Numbered from the stretch's first letter, positions 9,592-18,484 are shown. The stretch: DNA of 64,000 bases from Corynebacterium marambiense (GCF_016342275.1 NZ_JAEIOT010000007.1:248001-312000); one strand, 5' to 3'. Numbers and translations are program-made. Notes: generated by a model not told the origin, from the sequence alone.

Positions 9592-10230
9592 TCACCAGAA
9601 CCAGGCCACGGGAGCCCCCTGCATGTCACGGCAATCGAACAGGATGTTTCCCTTCTCTACGCAACGGGCCACCCGACCGTCACCGACATCCACCGTCCGC
9701 GGCTCCGCGAAGTGCACATTTCCCATTGCATTCTCATTCGCGAACGCCTCAGCCATCGCGGTCTCGGCGGCCCCGCAGCTCTCGGCATCCGGAGCGGCTA
9801 TGTAGTGGATCCCGTAGAATCCGCCCGCAGCGCAGATGACCGCGGTCTGACCGAGCACCTCGGTCCGCTCACCCGGATACAACGGATCCTCGGGCATCTT
9901 CGCAGCCAGCTCGGGATCGTAGTCGTCGCCACCCCAACGCTTCGCCTCCAGGTCCGGGGGAACGGGCAGAGCTACGGACACACCGGTGGCCGCGTCCGAG
10001 TCGACCACCCCGCCTGTCGGAACTTCTGGCTGAGATGCCCCCGTGGTTGCCGCATCCTCCGAACCCCGGCTCTCGTGATCGGATCTCGTCTCGAGAGACG
10101 CGGGTGCTGCGGTGGATGCGGTGGGGGGTGGGGCGTCCTTCACACCGGTATCCGTCGTACCGCAACCTGCGGTGAGCAACGCGGTGGTCAGTAGCGCCAC
10201 CGCGATTCCGGTCCTTCGGTTCCCGATCAT
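9592..10230 (-). CDS. Putative lipoprotein of unknown function
   Basis: 212-residue secreted protein. N-terminus MIGNRRTGIAVALLTTALLTAGC is a lipoprotein signal peptide with lipobox LTAGC (Cys23). A Pro/Ala/Ser/Thr-rich linker follows to about residue 80, then a small globular domain ending in NILFDCRDMQGAPVAWFW with three cysteines that could form disulfides. ATG 10230 is preferred over TTG 10236 because GGGAGGAG sits about nine bases before it. The domain pattern resembles other small actinobacterial lipoproteins, but I do not recognise the family. Convergent with the TetR gene. Confidence 0.75.
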   Translation of the reverse strand: MIGNRRTGIAVALLTTALLTAGCGTTDTGVKDAPPPTASTAAPASLETRSDHESRGSEDAATTGASQPEVPTGGVVDSDAATGVSVALPVPPDLEAKRWGGDDYDPELAAKMPEDPLYPGERTEVLGQTAVICAAGGFYGIHYIAAPDAESCGAAETAMAEAFANENAMGNVHFAEPRTVDVGDGRVARCVEKGNILFDCRDMQGAPVAWFW

Positions 10231-10342
10231 AGACAAGCTCCTCCCGGGTTCAGGGTCCGCGCCGGTAGACTCCGACGCGGTTGGTCCGGCCGATTCTACC
10301 GCCCCGTCCCCGCCTCCGGCGGTGCCGACACCGCACCCCAGC

Positions 10343-10358
10343 TACAGTGGTGGTCGTG
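10343..10358 (+). promoter_or_regulatory. Putative -10 box with leaderless start
   Basis: TACAGT at 10343-10348 is followed seven bases later by GTG 10356, with no purine-rich ribosome binding site between. This is the arrangement of actinobacterial leaderless promoters. In-frame GTGs at 10347 and 10350 are less well spaced. Confidence 0.45.
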
Positions 10359-11126
10359 CCTGATGCCTCTGAAATCACCAGCAGAACATCCTCCGCGCCG
10401 ACCGCCGTCGAGTCCTCCGCAACGGAGTTCCTCAGCGCCTTCAACCAGATCGAGGCCTTTCTCCGCGATACCCTGGACGCCCGTCGATCAGACTCGTTCA
10501 CCTGGATGGTCCGCCAGCTCGCGAAACGTAACCAGGTGACGCGATCCCAGTCCGATGCCCTCCATGCCTTCGCTGACCTCCGCAACGCGATCAGCCACGG
10601 TGAGTACCGGAGCGGGAACCCGATCGCGGATCCTCGGCCCGACATCGTGGAGGAGATACGCCGGCTGCGGGACATCCTGCTGGCGGCTCCGACGCTGGTG
10701 AGCGTCCTCAGACAGAATCCGATAGTCCGGTTCTCCCCGGACACCCCGGTGCACGATGTTCTCTCCGCAATCCGTGAGAAGGGTTACTCCCAGTTCCCAA
10801 TCTACGACGACGGCGGCAGCTACCACCGACTGCTCACTGCGCGTTCCGTGGCACGGTGGATAGCCCACGATCTCGCAGACAACGGCCAGCTGGACGCCGC
10901 AACCGTGGCGGACGTCCTGCGTTTCGCGGAACCCCACGACCGTGCGGTCCTGGTGCCCCGGACGACAACCGTCCCCGAGGCGCTGGAGATTCTCGGTACC
11001 CGGGACTCCGGGGGACAGCTGCCCGACGCGATGATCGTGACGGAACACGGGAAACGAGAACAGCTGCCGCTCCTCATCGTGGTCGCCGCGGACATCCCCG
11101 CGCTACTCGATGCCGTGGAGTTCTGA
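10356..11126 (+). CDS. HEPN-like domain plus CBS-pair protein
   Basis: 256 residues. The N-terminal helical half (about 15-115) reads FLSAFNQIEAFLRDTL and later DLRNAISHGEY, an RX4H motif (Arg76, His81) of the kind that marks HEPN domains. Many HEPN proteins are RNases or nucleic-acid-binding. The C-terminal half has two CBS motifs (about 124-180 and 195-253), which usually bind adenine nucleotides and regulate the attached domain. The combination suggests a nucleotide-sensing cytoplasmic protein; activity is inferred only. Start GTG 10356 chosen from the TACAGT spacing. Convergent with hisS. Confidence 0.75.
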   Translation: MPDASEITSRTSSAPTAVESSATEFLSAFNQIEAFLRDTLDARRSDSFTWMVRQLAKRNQVTRSQSDALHAFADLRNAISHGEYRSGNPIADPRPDIVEEIRRLRDILLAAPTLVSVLRQNPIVRFSPDTPVHDVLSAIREKGYSQFPIYDDGGSYHRLLTARSVARWIAHDLADNGQLDAATVADVLRFAEPHDRAVLVPRTTTVPEALEILGTRDSGGQLPDAMIVTEHGKREQLPLLIVVAADIPALLDAVEF

Positions 11127-11169
11127 TCCCCCAGGCACCGCGTAGCCGACGACCACCGCATCCGGGTGG

Positions 11170-12450
11170 CTAGGCGCTGAGCCGGCTCTGCAGATGCGTG
11201 ACCAATTCCGACAGGGATACATCGACCTGCTCATGGGCCGCTAGGTCCTTGACAGCAACGACCCCGGACTCGATCTCCCGGTCCCCGAGAACGAGCGCAA
11301 AGCGTGCACCGGCCCGGTCAGCACCCTTCATGGCACCCTTGAGTCCGCGGTCCCCAAAGGACATGTCGGCGCTGATTCCCGCCACCCGGAGCCGGTCGAT
11401 CTCGATCGCCATCCTCCGCCGCGCTGCGGCACCCAGGGCGACGCCGTACACCGAGACGCGGGAACCATCGGAGACACTCAGGTTCTCAGCCTGCAGCGCA
11501 AGCAGCGCGCGGTCAACGCCGAGCCCGAACCCGATACCGGAGAGCTCCTGGCCCCCGAGCTGAGCCATGAGGCCGTCGTATCTGCCGCCACCGCCGATGC
11601 CGGACTGCGCACCGAGGCCGTCGTGCACGAACTCAAAGCATGTACGGGTGTAATAGTCCAGACCACGGACCAGCCTCGGGGCCAGGGTGTACGGGACGCC
11701 CATCTCATCCAGGAGGCCCGTAACCGTCTCGAAGTGCCCACGGCAGTCCGGGCACAGGTGATCAGGCATGAGCGGTGCCTCGGCCGTCATCTCCTTTACC
11801 TCAGGGCGCTTGTCGTCCAGGACGCGGAGCGGATTGAGCTCGGCCCGCTGCCGGGTCGCCTCATCGAGGGGCAGACCGAGGAGAAACTCCTGTAATTTCC
11901 GCCGATAGGCAGGCCTGCAGACCCCGTCACCGAGGCTGGTCATCTCGAGCCGGAACCCGGTCAGTCCGATGCTGCGGAAGCAGCGGTCCGCAAGTGTGAC
12001 AGTCTCGGCATCGAGTGCCGGGTCGTCCACACCGATCGCCTCGACACCGACCTGCTGCAGCTGACGGTAGCGGCCGGCCTGCGGACGCTCGTAACGGAAA
12101 AAGGGGCCGCCATATGACAACTTAACGGGCAACTGTCCCCGGTCGAGGTTGTGCTCGATCACGGCGCGCATCACTCCGGCGGTACCCTCCGGGCGCAGAG
12201 TCACGGAGCGCCCACCGCGATCCTCGAAGGTGTACATCTCCTTGCTGACGACGTCGGTGGACTCCCCGACCCCCCGGGCGAACAGTCCGGTGTCCTCGAA
12301 CACCGGAAGTTCTATGTGTTCGTAGCCCGCGAGCCGCGTCTGCCGGGTAAACGCCTCACGCACGGCCAGAAACTCGGGAGATGTCGGCGGCACATAATCC
12401 GGAACACCCTTGGGGGCGGAGAAGGGCTGGAATTTCGGGGATTCGCTCAC
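11170..12450 (-). CDS. hisS: Histidyl-tRNA synthetase
   Basis: Class II synthetase of 426 residues, normal for bacterial HisRS, charging tRNA-His. Diagnostic motifs: motif 2 region [11 protein letters not shown], the HisA-type signature [28 protein letters not shown], and a C-terminal HGTP anticodon-binding domain ([14 protein letters not shown] onward). Start GTG 12450 ([19 protein letters not shown]), where KGVPDY is the conserved opening. It follows the MBL hydrolase on the same strand by 78 bases, the same pair order as in mycobacteria, so co-transcription is likely. Confidence 0.98.
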   Translation of the reverse strand: MSESPKFQPFSAPKGVPDYVPPTSPEFLAVREAFTRQTRLAGYEHIELPVFEDTGLFARGVGESTDVVSKEMYTFEDRGGRSVTLRPEGTAGVMRAVIEHNLDRGQLPVKLSYGGPFFRYERPQAGRYRQLQQVGVEAIGVDDPALDAETVTLADRCFRSIGLTGFRLEMTSLGDGVCRPAYRRKLQEFLLGLPLDEATRQRAELNPLRVLDDKRPEVKEMTAEAPLMPDHLCPDCRGHFETVTGLLDEMGVPYTLAPRLVRGLDYYTRTCFEFVHDGLGAQSGIGGGGRYDGLMAQLGGQELSGIGFGLGVDRALLALQAENLSVSDGSRVSVYGVALGAAARRRMAIEIDRLRVAGISADMSFGDRGLKGAMKGADRAGARFALVLGDREIESGVVAVKDLAAHEQVDVSLSELVTHLQSRLSA

Positions 12451-12528
12451 GGATCCAGAGTATAGAGGATGCCGTTCTCGGCATATGAGTCGGTCAACTG
12501 GATCGCTTGCTGCACCCGGACACCGCGC

Positions 12529-13176
12529 TCACCCCCGATTCAAGGCGAGGAGGAACGGATTAGAGCGACGCTCCGCCCGCATAGTCGTCACCGGCCCGTG
12601 CCCGGGGAGAACCTGAAGTCGGTCATCGAGGGCGAGAATCTGCTCGCGGAGGGTGCGGTCCATAGCAGCCGGGTCGGAGGCCGGAAGATCCGTGCGCCCG
12701 ATCGCACCCCGGAACAGGACGTCGCCGGACAAACAGATTCCCGCACCGATCAGCAGCGTGCTTCCCGGCGAATGACCCGGAGCATGGCGGATGGTGAACT
12801 CCGTCCCCACGAGACCAAGACGTGTCCCATGGGTGAGGTCCCGGACCGTCGTTGGGCGGATCATCCGGTCCGCGGTGAACAACTGAACCGACGCCGCGGA
12901 CACACCCGCAGACGGATCATCAAGCATCATCCGGTCGCCGGGATGAATGTAGACCGGGACACCGAAGCGGTTCGCCAAGGTTCCCGAATCACGAGTGTGA
13001 TCGATGTGGCCGTGGGTGAGGACGACGGATTCCAAGGTTAGACCCCGTTCGTCCAGGATCTCGAGGACACGCTGCGCGGCGTGCATTCCCGGATCGATGA
13101 CGACACATCTTGTGTCATCGACGAGTAACCACGTGTTGGTCTGGTACGGGCCTGCGGCGAATCCGAGAATCTCCAT
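12529..13176 (-). CDS. MBL-fold metallo-hydrolase (glyoxalase II-like)
   Basis: 215 residues with the metallo-beta-lactamase signature THGHIDHTRD (His55, His57, Asp59, His60), then a later zinc His in RHAPGHSPGS, an Asp in LSGDVLF and a final His in PGHGP. This is the glyoxalase II-like thioesterase pattern; the substrate may be S-lactoyl-mycothiol in this group, but that is inference. ATG 13176 starts the conserved MEILGFAAGPYQTNTWLL; an upstream in-frame start at 13212 lacks support. Paired with hisS downstream and divergent from the cyclophilin. Confidence 0.9.
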   Translation of the reverse strand: MEILGFAAGPYQTNTWLLVDDTRCVVIDPGMHAAQRVLEILDERGLTLESVVLTHGHIDHTRDSGTLANRFGVPVYIHPGDRMMLDDPSAGVSAASVQLFTADRMIRPTTVRDLTHGTRLGLVGTEFTIRHAPGHSPGSTLLIGAGICLSGDVLFRGAIGRTDLPASDPAAMDRTLREQILALDDRLQVLPGHGPVTTMRAERRSNPFLLALNRG

Positions 13177-13334
13177 GGCGACATCGTAACGGCTGGAAAC
13201 ACACACGGTCACCGGAACCCCGTGAGTGCGGCCGAGTGAAGTGCCCGGGCTAGGATGGTCGGGAAAAGTTCGCCACCACCCGACATCCGTGACAACGGTT
13301 GCCGACCGACCCGATCTGACCAGGGGACAAAACG

Positions 13335-14192
13335 TTGACCAGTAACAGAACCCGCCGAACCGAAGCGATGAAAAAGCTCGAGCAGGAGCTGAAGAGCCGC
13401 GACCGCTCCGAGAAGACGAAACCCCTGACGGTCGCGTTCGCCTCTCTGGCGGTTATCGCGCTCATCGTCGGCGGAATTTGGTTCCTGAGCACCCAGACCG
13501 GTTCCGATGACGCCACCCTGGATGCCTCGGAGCAGACGACGCAGACCTCGGCACCGAACGAGGAGCCTGTCATGCTCGACGGCGTCCGTTCCACTGCCCT
13601 CGGCGAGACCGTGTCCTGCACCTATGAGTCGGCGGGTCAACCTGCGGCACGCGAGATCGACCCCCCGACCCACACCACGGACGTGCCCGCCACCGGCACG
13701 GTCGATCTGACGCTGAACACCAACAAGGGCCCGATTCCGCTGACTCTCGATCGGGCCGCGTCACCGTGCACGGTGAACGCGATCGAGCACCTCGCCTACT
13801 ACAAGTACTACGACGACACGATCTGCCACCGGCTGACCACCTCGGGCATCCACGTCCTCCAGTGCGGTGATCCCACGGGCACCGGTACCGGTGGCCCGGG
13901 CTTCGTGTTCCCGAACGAGTACCCGACCGACGACGTCGATGACCCGAGTGCCCCCGTCGTCTATCCCCGCGGCTCCATCGCGATGGCCAACTCCGGCCCC
14001 GGCACCAACGGGTCGCAGTTCTTCCTGAACTACAAGGATTCGCCCCTTCCCGCGCAGTACACGTACTTCGGAACGATCAGCGACGAGGGCCTCGCCACTC
14101 TCGACACGATCGCCGAGGCCGGTGTTTCCGGCGGCGGCGCCGACGGAACCCCCGCCGACGAGGTCCGGATCGCAACCGCGGAACTCGGCTAG
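13335..14192 (+). CDS. ppiB: Membrane-anchored peptidyl-prolyl cis-trans isomerase (cyclophilin)
   Basis: 285 residues: a charged N-terminus, one membrane helix (about 33-52), an Asp/Thr/Ser linker, and an extracytoplasmic cyclophilin domain (about 115-285). The domain shows the corynebacterial form of the core: FPNEYPTDD, GSIAMANSGPGTNGSQFFLNY and TYFGTISDEG. It catalyses proline isomerisation in secreted proteins. Start TTG 13335 follows AGGGGAC at about eight bases; ATG 13368 is an alternative but would cut off the conserved SNRTRR opening. Same position as ppiB (Rv2582) in M. tuberculosis. Confidence 0.93.
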   Translation: MTSNRTRRTEAMKKLEQELKSRDRSEKTKPLTVAFASLAVIALIVGGIWFLSTQTGSDDATLDASEQTTQTSAPNEEPVMLDGVRSTALGETVSCTYESAGQPAAREIDPPTHTTDVPATGTVDLTLNTNKGPIPLTLDRAASPCTVNAIEHLAYYKYYDDTICHRLTTSGIHVLQCGDPTGTGTGGPGFVFPNEYPTDDVDDPSAPVVYPRGSIAMANSGPGTNGSQFFLNYKDSPLPAQYTYFGTISDEGLATLDTIAEAGVSGGGADGTPADEVRIATAELG

Positions 14193-14270
14193 CGTAAGGC
14201 GTGTTGATCGGCGGAAACAACAACCGGAGGATTTGTCGGGACCCGAGGAAGGTCGGTGCTCGAGCTGGAC

Positions 14271-14314
14271 ACGGCGAAGGCGCCGACTCCGACACCCCCG
14301 AATTCGCCGTTTCA
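14271..14314 (+). terminator. Candidate terminator of the cyclophilin gene
   Basis: Inverted repeat ACGGCGAA (14271-14278) and TTCGCCGT (14303-14310), with a 24-base loop containing GGCGCC, then GTTTC. It lies about 80 bases after the cyclophilin stop. The T-run is weak. Confidence 0.4.
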
Positions 14315-14340
14315 CCCCACCCGTAGTCAACCCTCATTAC

Positions 14341-14400
14341 TTGATATAGCCAAAATTAGCCTATGTATTTCATAAAATTACAGTGTGTGTCGACTTAGAT
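14341..14400 (+). promoter_or_regulatory. AT-rich promoter region of the first small secreted protein
   Basis: The most AT-rich stretch of the neighbourhood, about 100-140 bases before the first small secreted gene. TTGATA (14341-14346) is a good -35 and TGTATT (14364-14369) lies 17 bases later as a weak -10; TAAAAT (14373-14378) is an alternative -10. The resulting leader would be over 100 bases long. Confidence 0.4.
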
Positions 14401-14481
14401 GTGGTGAAGGCTCCACATGAGCGGTTACGCTGTGAGCCAGTCCCAACGCTTTTCAACATTGAAATGAAATTAGGAACATCC

Positions 14482-14883
14482 ATGAAGCTGCTGTCCCGCA
14501 AGTCCCTCGTCTCCGCCGCTGCCGTCATCGCGCTGTCCACCTCCGGCCTCACCGCACCGGCGATGGCCACGCCCTTGACCCTGACACAGCCTGACGCCGT
14601 GGCTGCCGCCAACGACGAGACCCCGAAGGAGGACGGCTCCTCCGTCGACAAGATCACCAAGGGCTCCTCCGAGGGCTCCTCCGCTGACGAATCCTCCGAG
14701 GGTTCCTCCGGCGAAACCAAGACCTGTCTGAAGAACGGCAAGGAGAAGCCTTGCTCGACGCTCGACTACTACGTGTCCAAGATCAGCGGCTGGGTCAAGA
14801 TGCTCACCACCGTGGCCTCGCTCTTTACTGCGATCTTCGCCATCAGCAACGCTATCCAGAAGGTCACCAAGATCGCCGGCTAG
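14482..14883 (+). CDS. Small secreted protein, paralog 1 (with cysteine pair)
   Basis: 133 residues. A Sec signal peptide of 29 residues ends in APAMA, predicting cleavage before Thr30. The mature part has three zones: an Asp/Glu/Ser/Gly-rich spacer with SSEGSS-type repeats (30-80), two cysteines nine apart (Cys82, Cys91), and a C-terminal hydrophobic/amphipathic helix (about 94-129: SWVKMLTT-like core, SLFTAI, SNAIQK). Paralogs 2 and 3 follow on the same strand. C. glutamicum has a putative secreted protein at this ppi-rel position (from memory). Function unknown; a cell-envelope or pore-like role is possible from the helix. ATG 14482 has AGGA about eight bases upstream. Confidence 0.85.
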   Translation: MKLLSRKSLVSAAAVIALSTSGLTAPAMATPLTLTQPDAVAAANDETPKEDGSSVDKITKGSSEGSSADESSEGSSGETKTCLKNGKEKPCSTLDYYVSKISGWVKMLTTVASLFTAIFAISNAIQKVTKIAG

Positions 14884-14931
14884 TTTGAGCCGTATGACAA
14901 ATCCGGCCGGTTCTCCGGTCGAACGTCAGAA

Positions 14932-14975
14932 AAGAGGGGCACCCAACGGAAAACCGGTGGGTGCCCCTCTTCGCG
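14932..14975 (+). terminator. Strong hairpin terminator after paralog 1
   Basis: Perfect 14-base stem: AAGAGGGGCACCCA (14932-14945) pairs with TGGGTGCCCCTCTT (14958-14971), with a 12-base loop. About 50 bases after the stop. It should separate transcription of paralog 1 from paralog 2. Confidence 0.75.
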
Positions 14976-15026
14976 GCTGACCCCGACCCGAAATCCGGAG
15001 TGATGGGACACACCGGTGTTCCGGGG

Positions 15027-15056
15027 AGGACATTCAGCGGGTCTTTGGGTTATCAT
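15027..15056 (+). promoter_or_regulatory. Putative promoter of paralog 2
   Basis: AGGACA (15027-15032) and TATCAT (15051-15056) are separated by 18 bases, reasonable -35 and -10 boxes about 40 bases before ATG 15097. Supports independent expression of paralog 2. Confidence 0.5.
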
Positions 15057-15096
15057 TACCCCCAGGTATCCGACCCCTTCCATGACAAGGAATCCC

Positions 15097-15447
15097 ATGA
15101 AGCTGATCTCCCGCAAGACTCTCATCGCCGCTGCGACCACAGTCGCCCTGACCACCTCCACCCTCACCGCCCCGGCGTTCGCCGACGATGATGACGCGGT
15201 CACTCCGGACAGCTCCGTCTCCACTCTGACCGACGGCAGCTCCAACAATGACGGTTCCTCCGTAGGCTCGTCCAGCGATCCGATAACCTACATCGACGAA
15301 AAGGGCGATTCGAAGACGACCACCAAGCTCGACTACTACTCGAAGAAGATCGGCTCGTGGGTCAAGATGCTGACCACGATCGCATCCCTGTTCACCGCGA
15401 TCTACTCCATCAGCAACGCCATCCAGAAGCTTGCCCCGAAGGCGTAA
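15097..15447 (+). CDS. Small secreted protein, paralog 2
   Basis: 116 residues; the signal peptide is again exactly 29 residues, ending in APAFA before an acidic DDDD. The mature part is a Ser/Asp/Gly/Asn-rich spacer (30-62), a short polar segment YIDEKGDSKTTTK in place of the cysteine loop of paralog 1, and a C-terminal helix nearly identical to paralog 1 (LDYY, SWVKMLTT, ASLFTAI, ISNAIQK; about 78-111). No cysteine. ATG 15097 has AAGGAA about five bases upstream and gives the shared opening MKLISRKTL; in-frame ATGs further upstream are not supported. Secreted, function unknown. Confidence 0.85.
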   Translation: MKLISRKTLIAAATTVALTTSTLTAPAFADDDDAVTPDSSVSTLTDGSSNNDGSSVGSSSDPITYIDEKGDSKTTTKLDYYSKKIGSWVKMLTTIASLFTAIYSISNAIQKLAPKA

Positions 15448-15464
15448 CGTCGGCGCCTGAAATA

Positions 15465-15513
15465 ACGACGAAGCGGTCTCCCGGCAATGGAGGCCGCTTC
15501 TTCGTGTTTCTGT
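15465..15513 (+). terminator. Hairpin terminator after paralog 2
   Basis: 17-base stem with one mismatch and one G-U pair: arms 15465-15481 (ACGACGAAGCGGTCTCC) and 15489-15505 (GGAGGCCGCTTCTTCGT), seven-base loop, followed by GTTTCTGT. Directly downstream of paralog 2. Confidence 0.75.
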
Positions 15514-15664
15514 AACATCTCCACAACAGTTGATGATGTAATGTGCAGTTCAGGTGTTGATAGTTACTCAACCGAAACACCCACGGCCAAAACACGCACG
15601 GCGGGTTTCCGTGACTTTCCGTGGCAACCGTTCACCCATTCCATCCTGAGGATTCTTTAGTACT

Positions 15665-16108
15665 ATGAAGCTCTTTTCCCGCTCGACCGCCATCGCCGCC
15701 GCCACCACTTTCGCTCTCGCAGCGTCATCCCTCACCGTTCCGGCGTGGGCCGATGATGCTCCCTCGTCCTCGCAAATCTCCGGGAAAACCGACTCAGGCT
15801 CGTCCGACGCCGACAAGGCTGATGGCACCAACGGTGACTCCGATTCGAAGGACGACGGAACGGCGAAGGATTCCGACCCGATCGCCGACGCCCTCCGGGG
15901 CTCCTCAGACAATTCCCTGTCCTCTGGTATCGGTTCCAGTGATGAGACCGTCTACCAGAACCTTGACGGTGACGAAGTCACCGGGCCGAAGATCGCCATG
16001 GTCTTCACGAAGATCATGCAGCTCATCAAGACCGTTGTCGGAATCGTGAGCCTGATTTCCGCCGCCGCGTCGCTCATTGAGCTCGCCAAGAAGTATATGC
16101 CCCGCTAA
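15665..16108 (+). CDS. Small secreted protein, paralog 3 (divergent C-terminus)
   Basis: 147 residues. The signal peptide matches paralogs 1 and 2 in length and pattern (29 residues, opening MKLFSRS, ending VPAWA). The acidic Ser/Asp/Gly spacer is longer (30-95). A polar VYQNLDGDEVTGPK segment aligns with the YIDEKGD segment of paralog 2. The final helix (about 110-143) has a different sequence (VFTKIMQLIKTVVGIVSLISAAASLIELAKKY) but the same length, hydrophobicity and basic end. No cysteine. Its own terminator follows. Function unknown; the conserved layout with a changed helix suggests specialisation after duplication. Confidence 0.83.
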   Translation: MKLFSRSTAIAAATTFALAASSLTVPAWADDAPSSSQISGKTDSGSSDADKADGTNGDSDSKDDGTAKDSDPIADALRGSSDNSLSSGIGSSDETVYQNLDGDEVTGPKIAMVFTKIMQLIKTVVGIVSLISAAASLIELAKKYMPR

Positions 16109-16130
16109 ACCCCGCCGGATGTTCGTCATG

Positions 16131-16178
16131 GGAAGGACGCCCACCCCCTGATCGGGAGTCGGGCGTCCTTCCTGTTTT
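16131..16178 (+). terminator. Hairpin terminator after paralog 3
   Basis: 12-base perfect stem GGAAGGACGCCC (16131-16142) and GGGCGTCCTTCC (16161-16172), then TGTTTTC. It separates the small-protein cluster from the convergent rel gene. Confidence 0.75.
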
Positions 16179-16204
16179 CTACGGTGCCCCGTGGCTCCAG
16201 GGAC

Positions 16205-18484
16205 TCAGGCACTAGAGACACGGTAGACGTCGAACACTCCCTCGGTGTTCCTCAGCTGCGTCATGAGCGACCCGAGTTGTTTGGTGTCCGAGACCTCGAA
16301 GGTGAAGCGACAGACCGCGACGTGATCCTCCGCTGAGTACGAGTTCATCGCGGTGACCGTCACCCGCTGCTCGTTGATGACCCGGGTGAGCTCAAACAAC
16401 AGTCCGCTCCGGTCGAGTGCCTCAAGTTGCAGAGTCGCGGCGAACACGCTTCCGGATTCCTCCGACGCCCAGGACACGGCAATGAGGCGCTCCGGTTCCT
16501 CATGGAGCTTCGCCGAGTTGGTGCAGTCGGTGCGATGTACACTCACGCCGCCGCCTCGGGTGACGAAACCGAAGATCGCGTCCCCTGGGACCGGGCTGCA
16601 GCACTTGGACACCTTCGCCATGACATCAGGACTCCCCTCGACAAGAATCCCGGTGCCGTCCCCGGTTGCCTTGGTCCGCGAGCTGACGAGCTCACTGAAC
16701 GGTGTCCGGGCGGCAAGCGCATCCTCCGCCTCATCCGTGGAACCGAAGTTCGCCATGAGCCGCGAGGCCACGTGCTTGGCCGAGACCGCACCAGCACCGA
16801 TCGCGGTGTAGAGCGCGTCGACGTCAGGATAATGCAATTCCGTCGCGACAGTCTTCATCGATTGTGCGGTGAACAGCCGGTGCATGGGGAGCCCACCCCG
16901 CTGGACCTCTGTGGCGAGTGCGTCGCGGCCGAATTCGAGCGATTCCTCCCGACGCTCCTTGGCGAACCACTGCCGGATCTTAGCTTTCGCTCGGGGTGAG
17001 ACGACGAACTTCTGCCAGTCCGCACTCGGTCCGGCACCGGGGTCCTTGGAGGTGAAGACCTCGACACGATCGCCGGACTTCAACCTAGATTCAAGCGCGA
17101 CGAGTTTCCCATTGACCTTCGCTCCGATGCAGCGGTGGCCGACCTCCGTGTGCACGGCGTAGGCGAAGTCGACCGGCGTGGCGTCGACCGGTAGATTCAC
17201 CACGTCGCCTTTGGGGGTGAACACGAAGATCTGCGTCGCCTGGAGGTCGTAGCGCAGCGAGTCCAGGAACTCATTGGGATCCGCGGCTTCCTTCTGCCAG
17301 TCCAGCAGCTGGCGCATCCACGCCATCTGGTCTACCTCGGACTGCTCCCCCGAGTGAGATCCCTTGGTTTCCTTGTATCTCCAGTGCGCGGCGATCCCGA
17401 ACTCAGCGTTGTAGTGCATCTCGTGGGTGCGTACCTGTACCTCGAGAGCCTTGCCCCCCGGCCCCATCACGGTGGTGTGGAGCGACTGGTAGACGCCGAA
17501 ACGGGGCGCGGAGATGTAGTCTTTAAAACGGCCTGGCAGTGCCGAGTAGAGCGAGTGCACGGCGCCGATCGCGGCGTAACAGTCGTTGAGGTTGTCGACG
17601 AGGATCCGGATCCCGACGAGATCAAAGATCTCGTCGAAGTCTCGACCCCGGACGATCATCTTCTGGTAAATCGACCAGTAGTGTTTCGGCCGTCCCATCA
17701 CGCTCGCTGTGATCGAGTTCTCCTGCATCGTCGATTGGACATCGGCAATGATCTCCGCGAGGTAGCGGTCGCGGGACGGCGCCCGGTCGGCCACGAGCCG
17801 GACTATCTCGTCGTATTTCTTGGGATAGAGGATCGCGAAGGAAAGATCCTCGAGTTCCCATTTGATGGTCGCCATGCCGAGGCGATGCGCCAGCGGGGCG
17901 ATGACCTCGAGTGTCTGCCTGGCTTTCTTCGCCTGCTTTTCCGGCGGCAGGAAACGCATCGTCCGCATGTTGTGCAGGCGGTCAGCGACCTTGATCACGA
18001 GGACCCTGGGGTCCTGGCTCATGGCGACGATCATCTTCCGGATGGTCTCCGCTTCGGCGGCGGCCCCCAGGGCGACCTTGTCGAGCTTGGTCACTCCATC
18101 CACGAGGCGCGCGACCTCCTCGCCGAACTCGGCGGTGAGGTCCTCCAGACTGTAATCCGTGTCCTCGACAGTGTCGTGCAGGAGTGCGGCGACGAGGGTG
18201 GTGGTATCCATGCCGATCTCGGCGGCGATCGTCGCAACCGCGAGCGGGTGCGTGATGTACGGGTCCCCTGACTTGCGGTACACACCGTCATGGAGCCGCT
18301 CAGCGGTTCGGTACGCGTGCTGCAGGACATCGATGTTCGCCTTGGGGTGGATCTTCCGGTGGATGCTCACCAACGGGTCTAAGACCGGGTCAACCTTCGT
18401 CCGGGTGCCCGTGAGACTCCGCGCAAGCCGGGCCGACATACTCCGCATGTTGACCTGCTGCCTGCTGTTACGCCCCTGATTCAT
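16205..18484 (-). CDS. rel: Bifunctional (p)ppGpp synthetase/hydrolase Rel
   Basis: 759 residues, full RSH length. Domain order: HD hydrolase (LLHDTVEDT, His-Asp at 103-104), synthetase with [13 protein letters not shown] and [12 protein letters not shown] domain ([27 protein letters not shown]), zinc-finger/helical region with KCCSPVPGD, and a C-terminal ACT domain. It makes and degrades the stringent-response alarmone on amino-acid starvation. ATG 18484 overlaps the apt stop by four bases (ATGA), so it is translationally coupled in the dciAE-apt-rel operon, as known in C. glutamicum. A later in-frame Met is possible. Confidence 0.97.
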   Translation of the reverse strand: MNQGRNSRQQVNMRSMSARLARSLTGTRTKVDPVLDPLVSIHRKIHPKANIDVLQHAYRTAERLHDGVYRKSGDPYITHPLAVATIAAEIGMDTTTLVAALLHDTVEDTDYSLEDLTAEFGEEVARLVDGVTKLDKVALGAAAEAETIRKMIVAMSQDPRVLVIKVADRLHNMRTMRFLPPEKQAKKARQTLEVIAPLAHRLGMATIKWELEDLSFAILYPKKYDEIVRLVADRAPSRDRYLAEIIADVQSTMQENSITASVMGRPKHYWSIYQKMIVRGRDFDEIFDLVGIRILVDNLNDCYAAIGAVHSLYSALPGRFKDYISAPRFGVYQSLHTTVMGPGGKALEVQVRTHEMHYNAEFGIAAHWRYKETKGSHSGEQSEVDQMAWMRQLLDWQKEAADPNEFLDSLRYDLQATQIFVFTPKGDVVNLPVDATPVDFAYAVHTEVGHRCIGAKVNGKLVALESRLKSGDRVEVFTSKDPGAGPSADWQKFVVSPRAKAKIRQWFAKERREESLEFGRDALATEVQRGGLPMHRLFTAQSMKTVATELHYPDVDALYTAIGAGAVSAKHVASRLMANFGSTDEAEDALAARTPFSELVSSRTKATGDGTGILVEGSPDVMAKVSKCCSPVPGDAIFGFVTRGGGVSVHRTDCTNSAKLHEEPERLIAVSWASEESGSVFAATLQLEALDRSGLLFELTRVINEQRVTVTAMNSYSAEDHVAVCRFTFEVSDTKQLGSLMTQLRNTEGVFDVYRVSSA

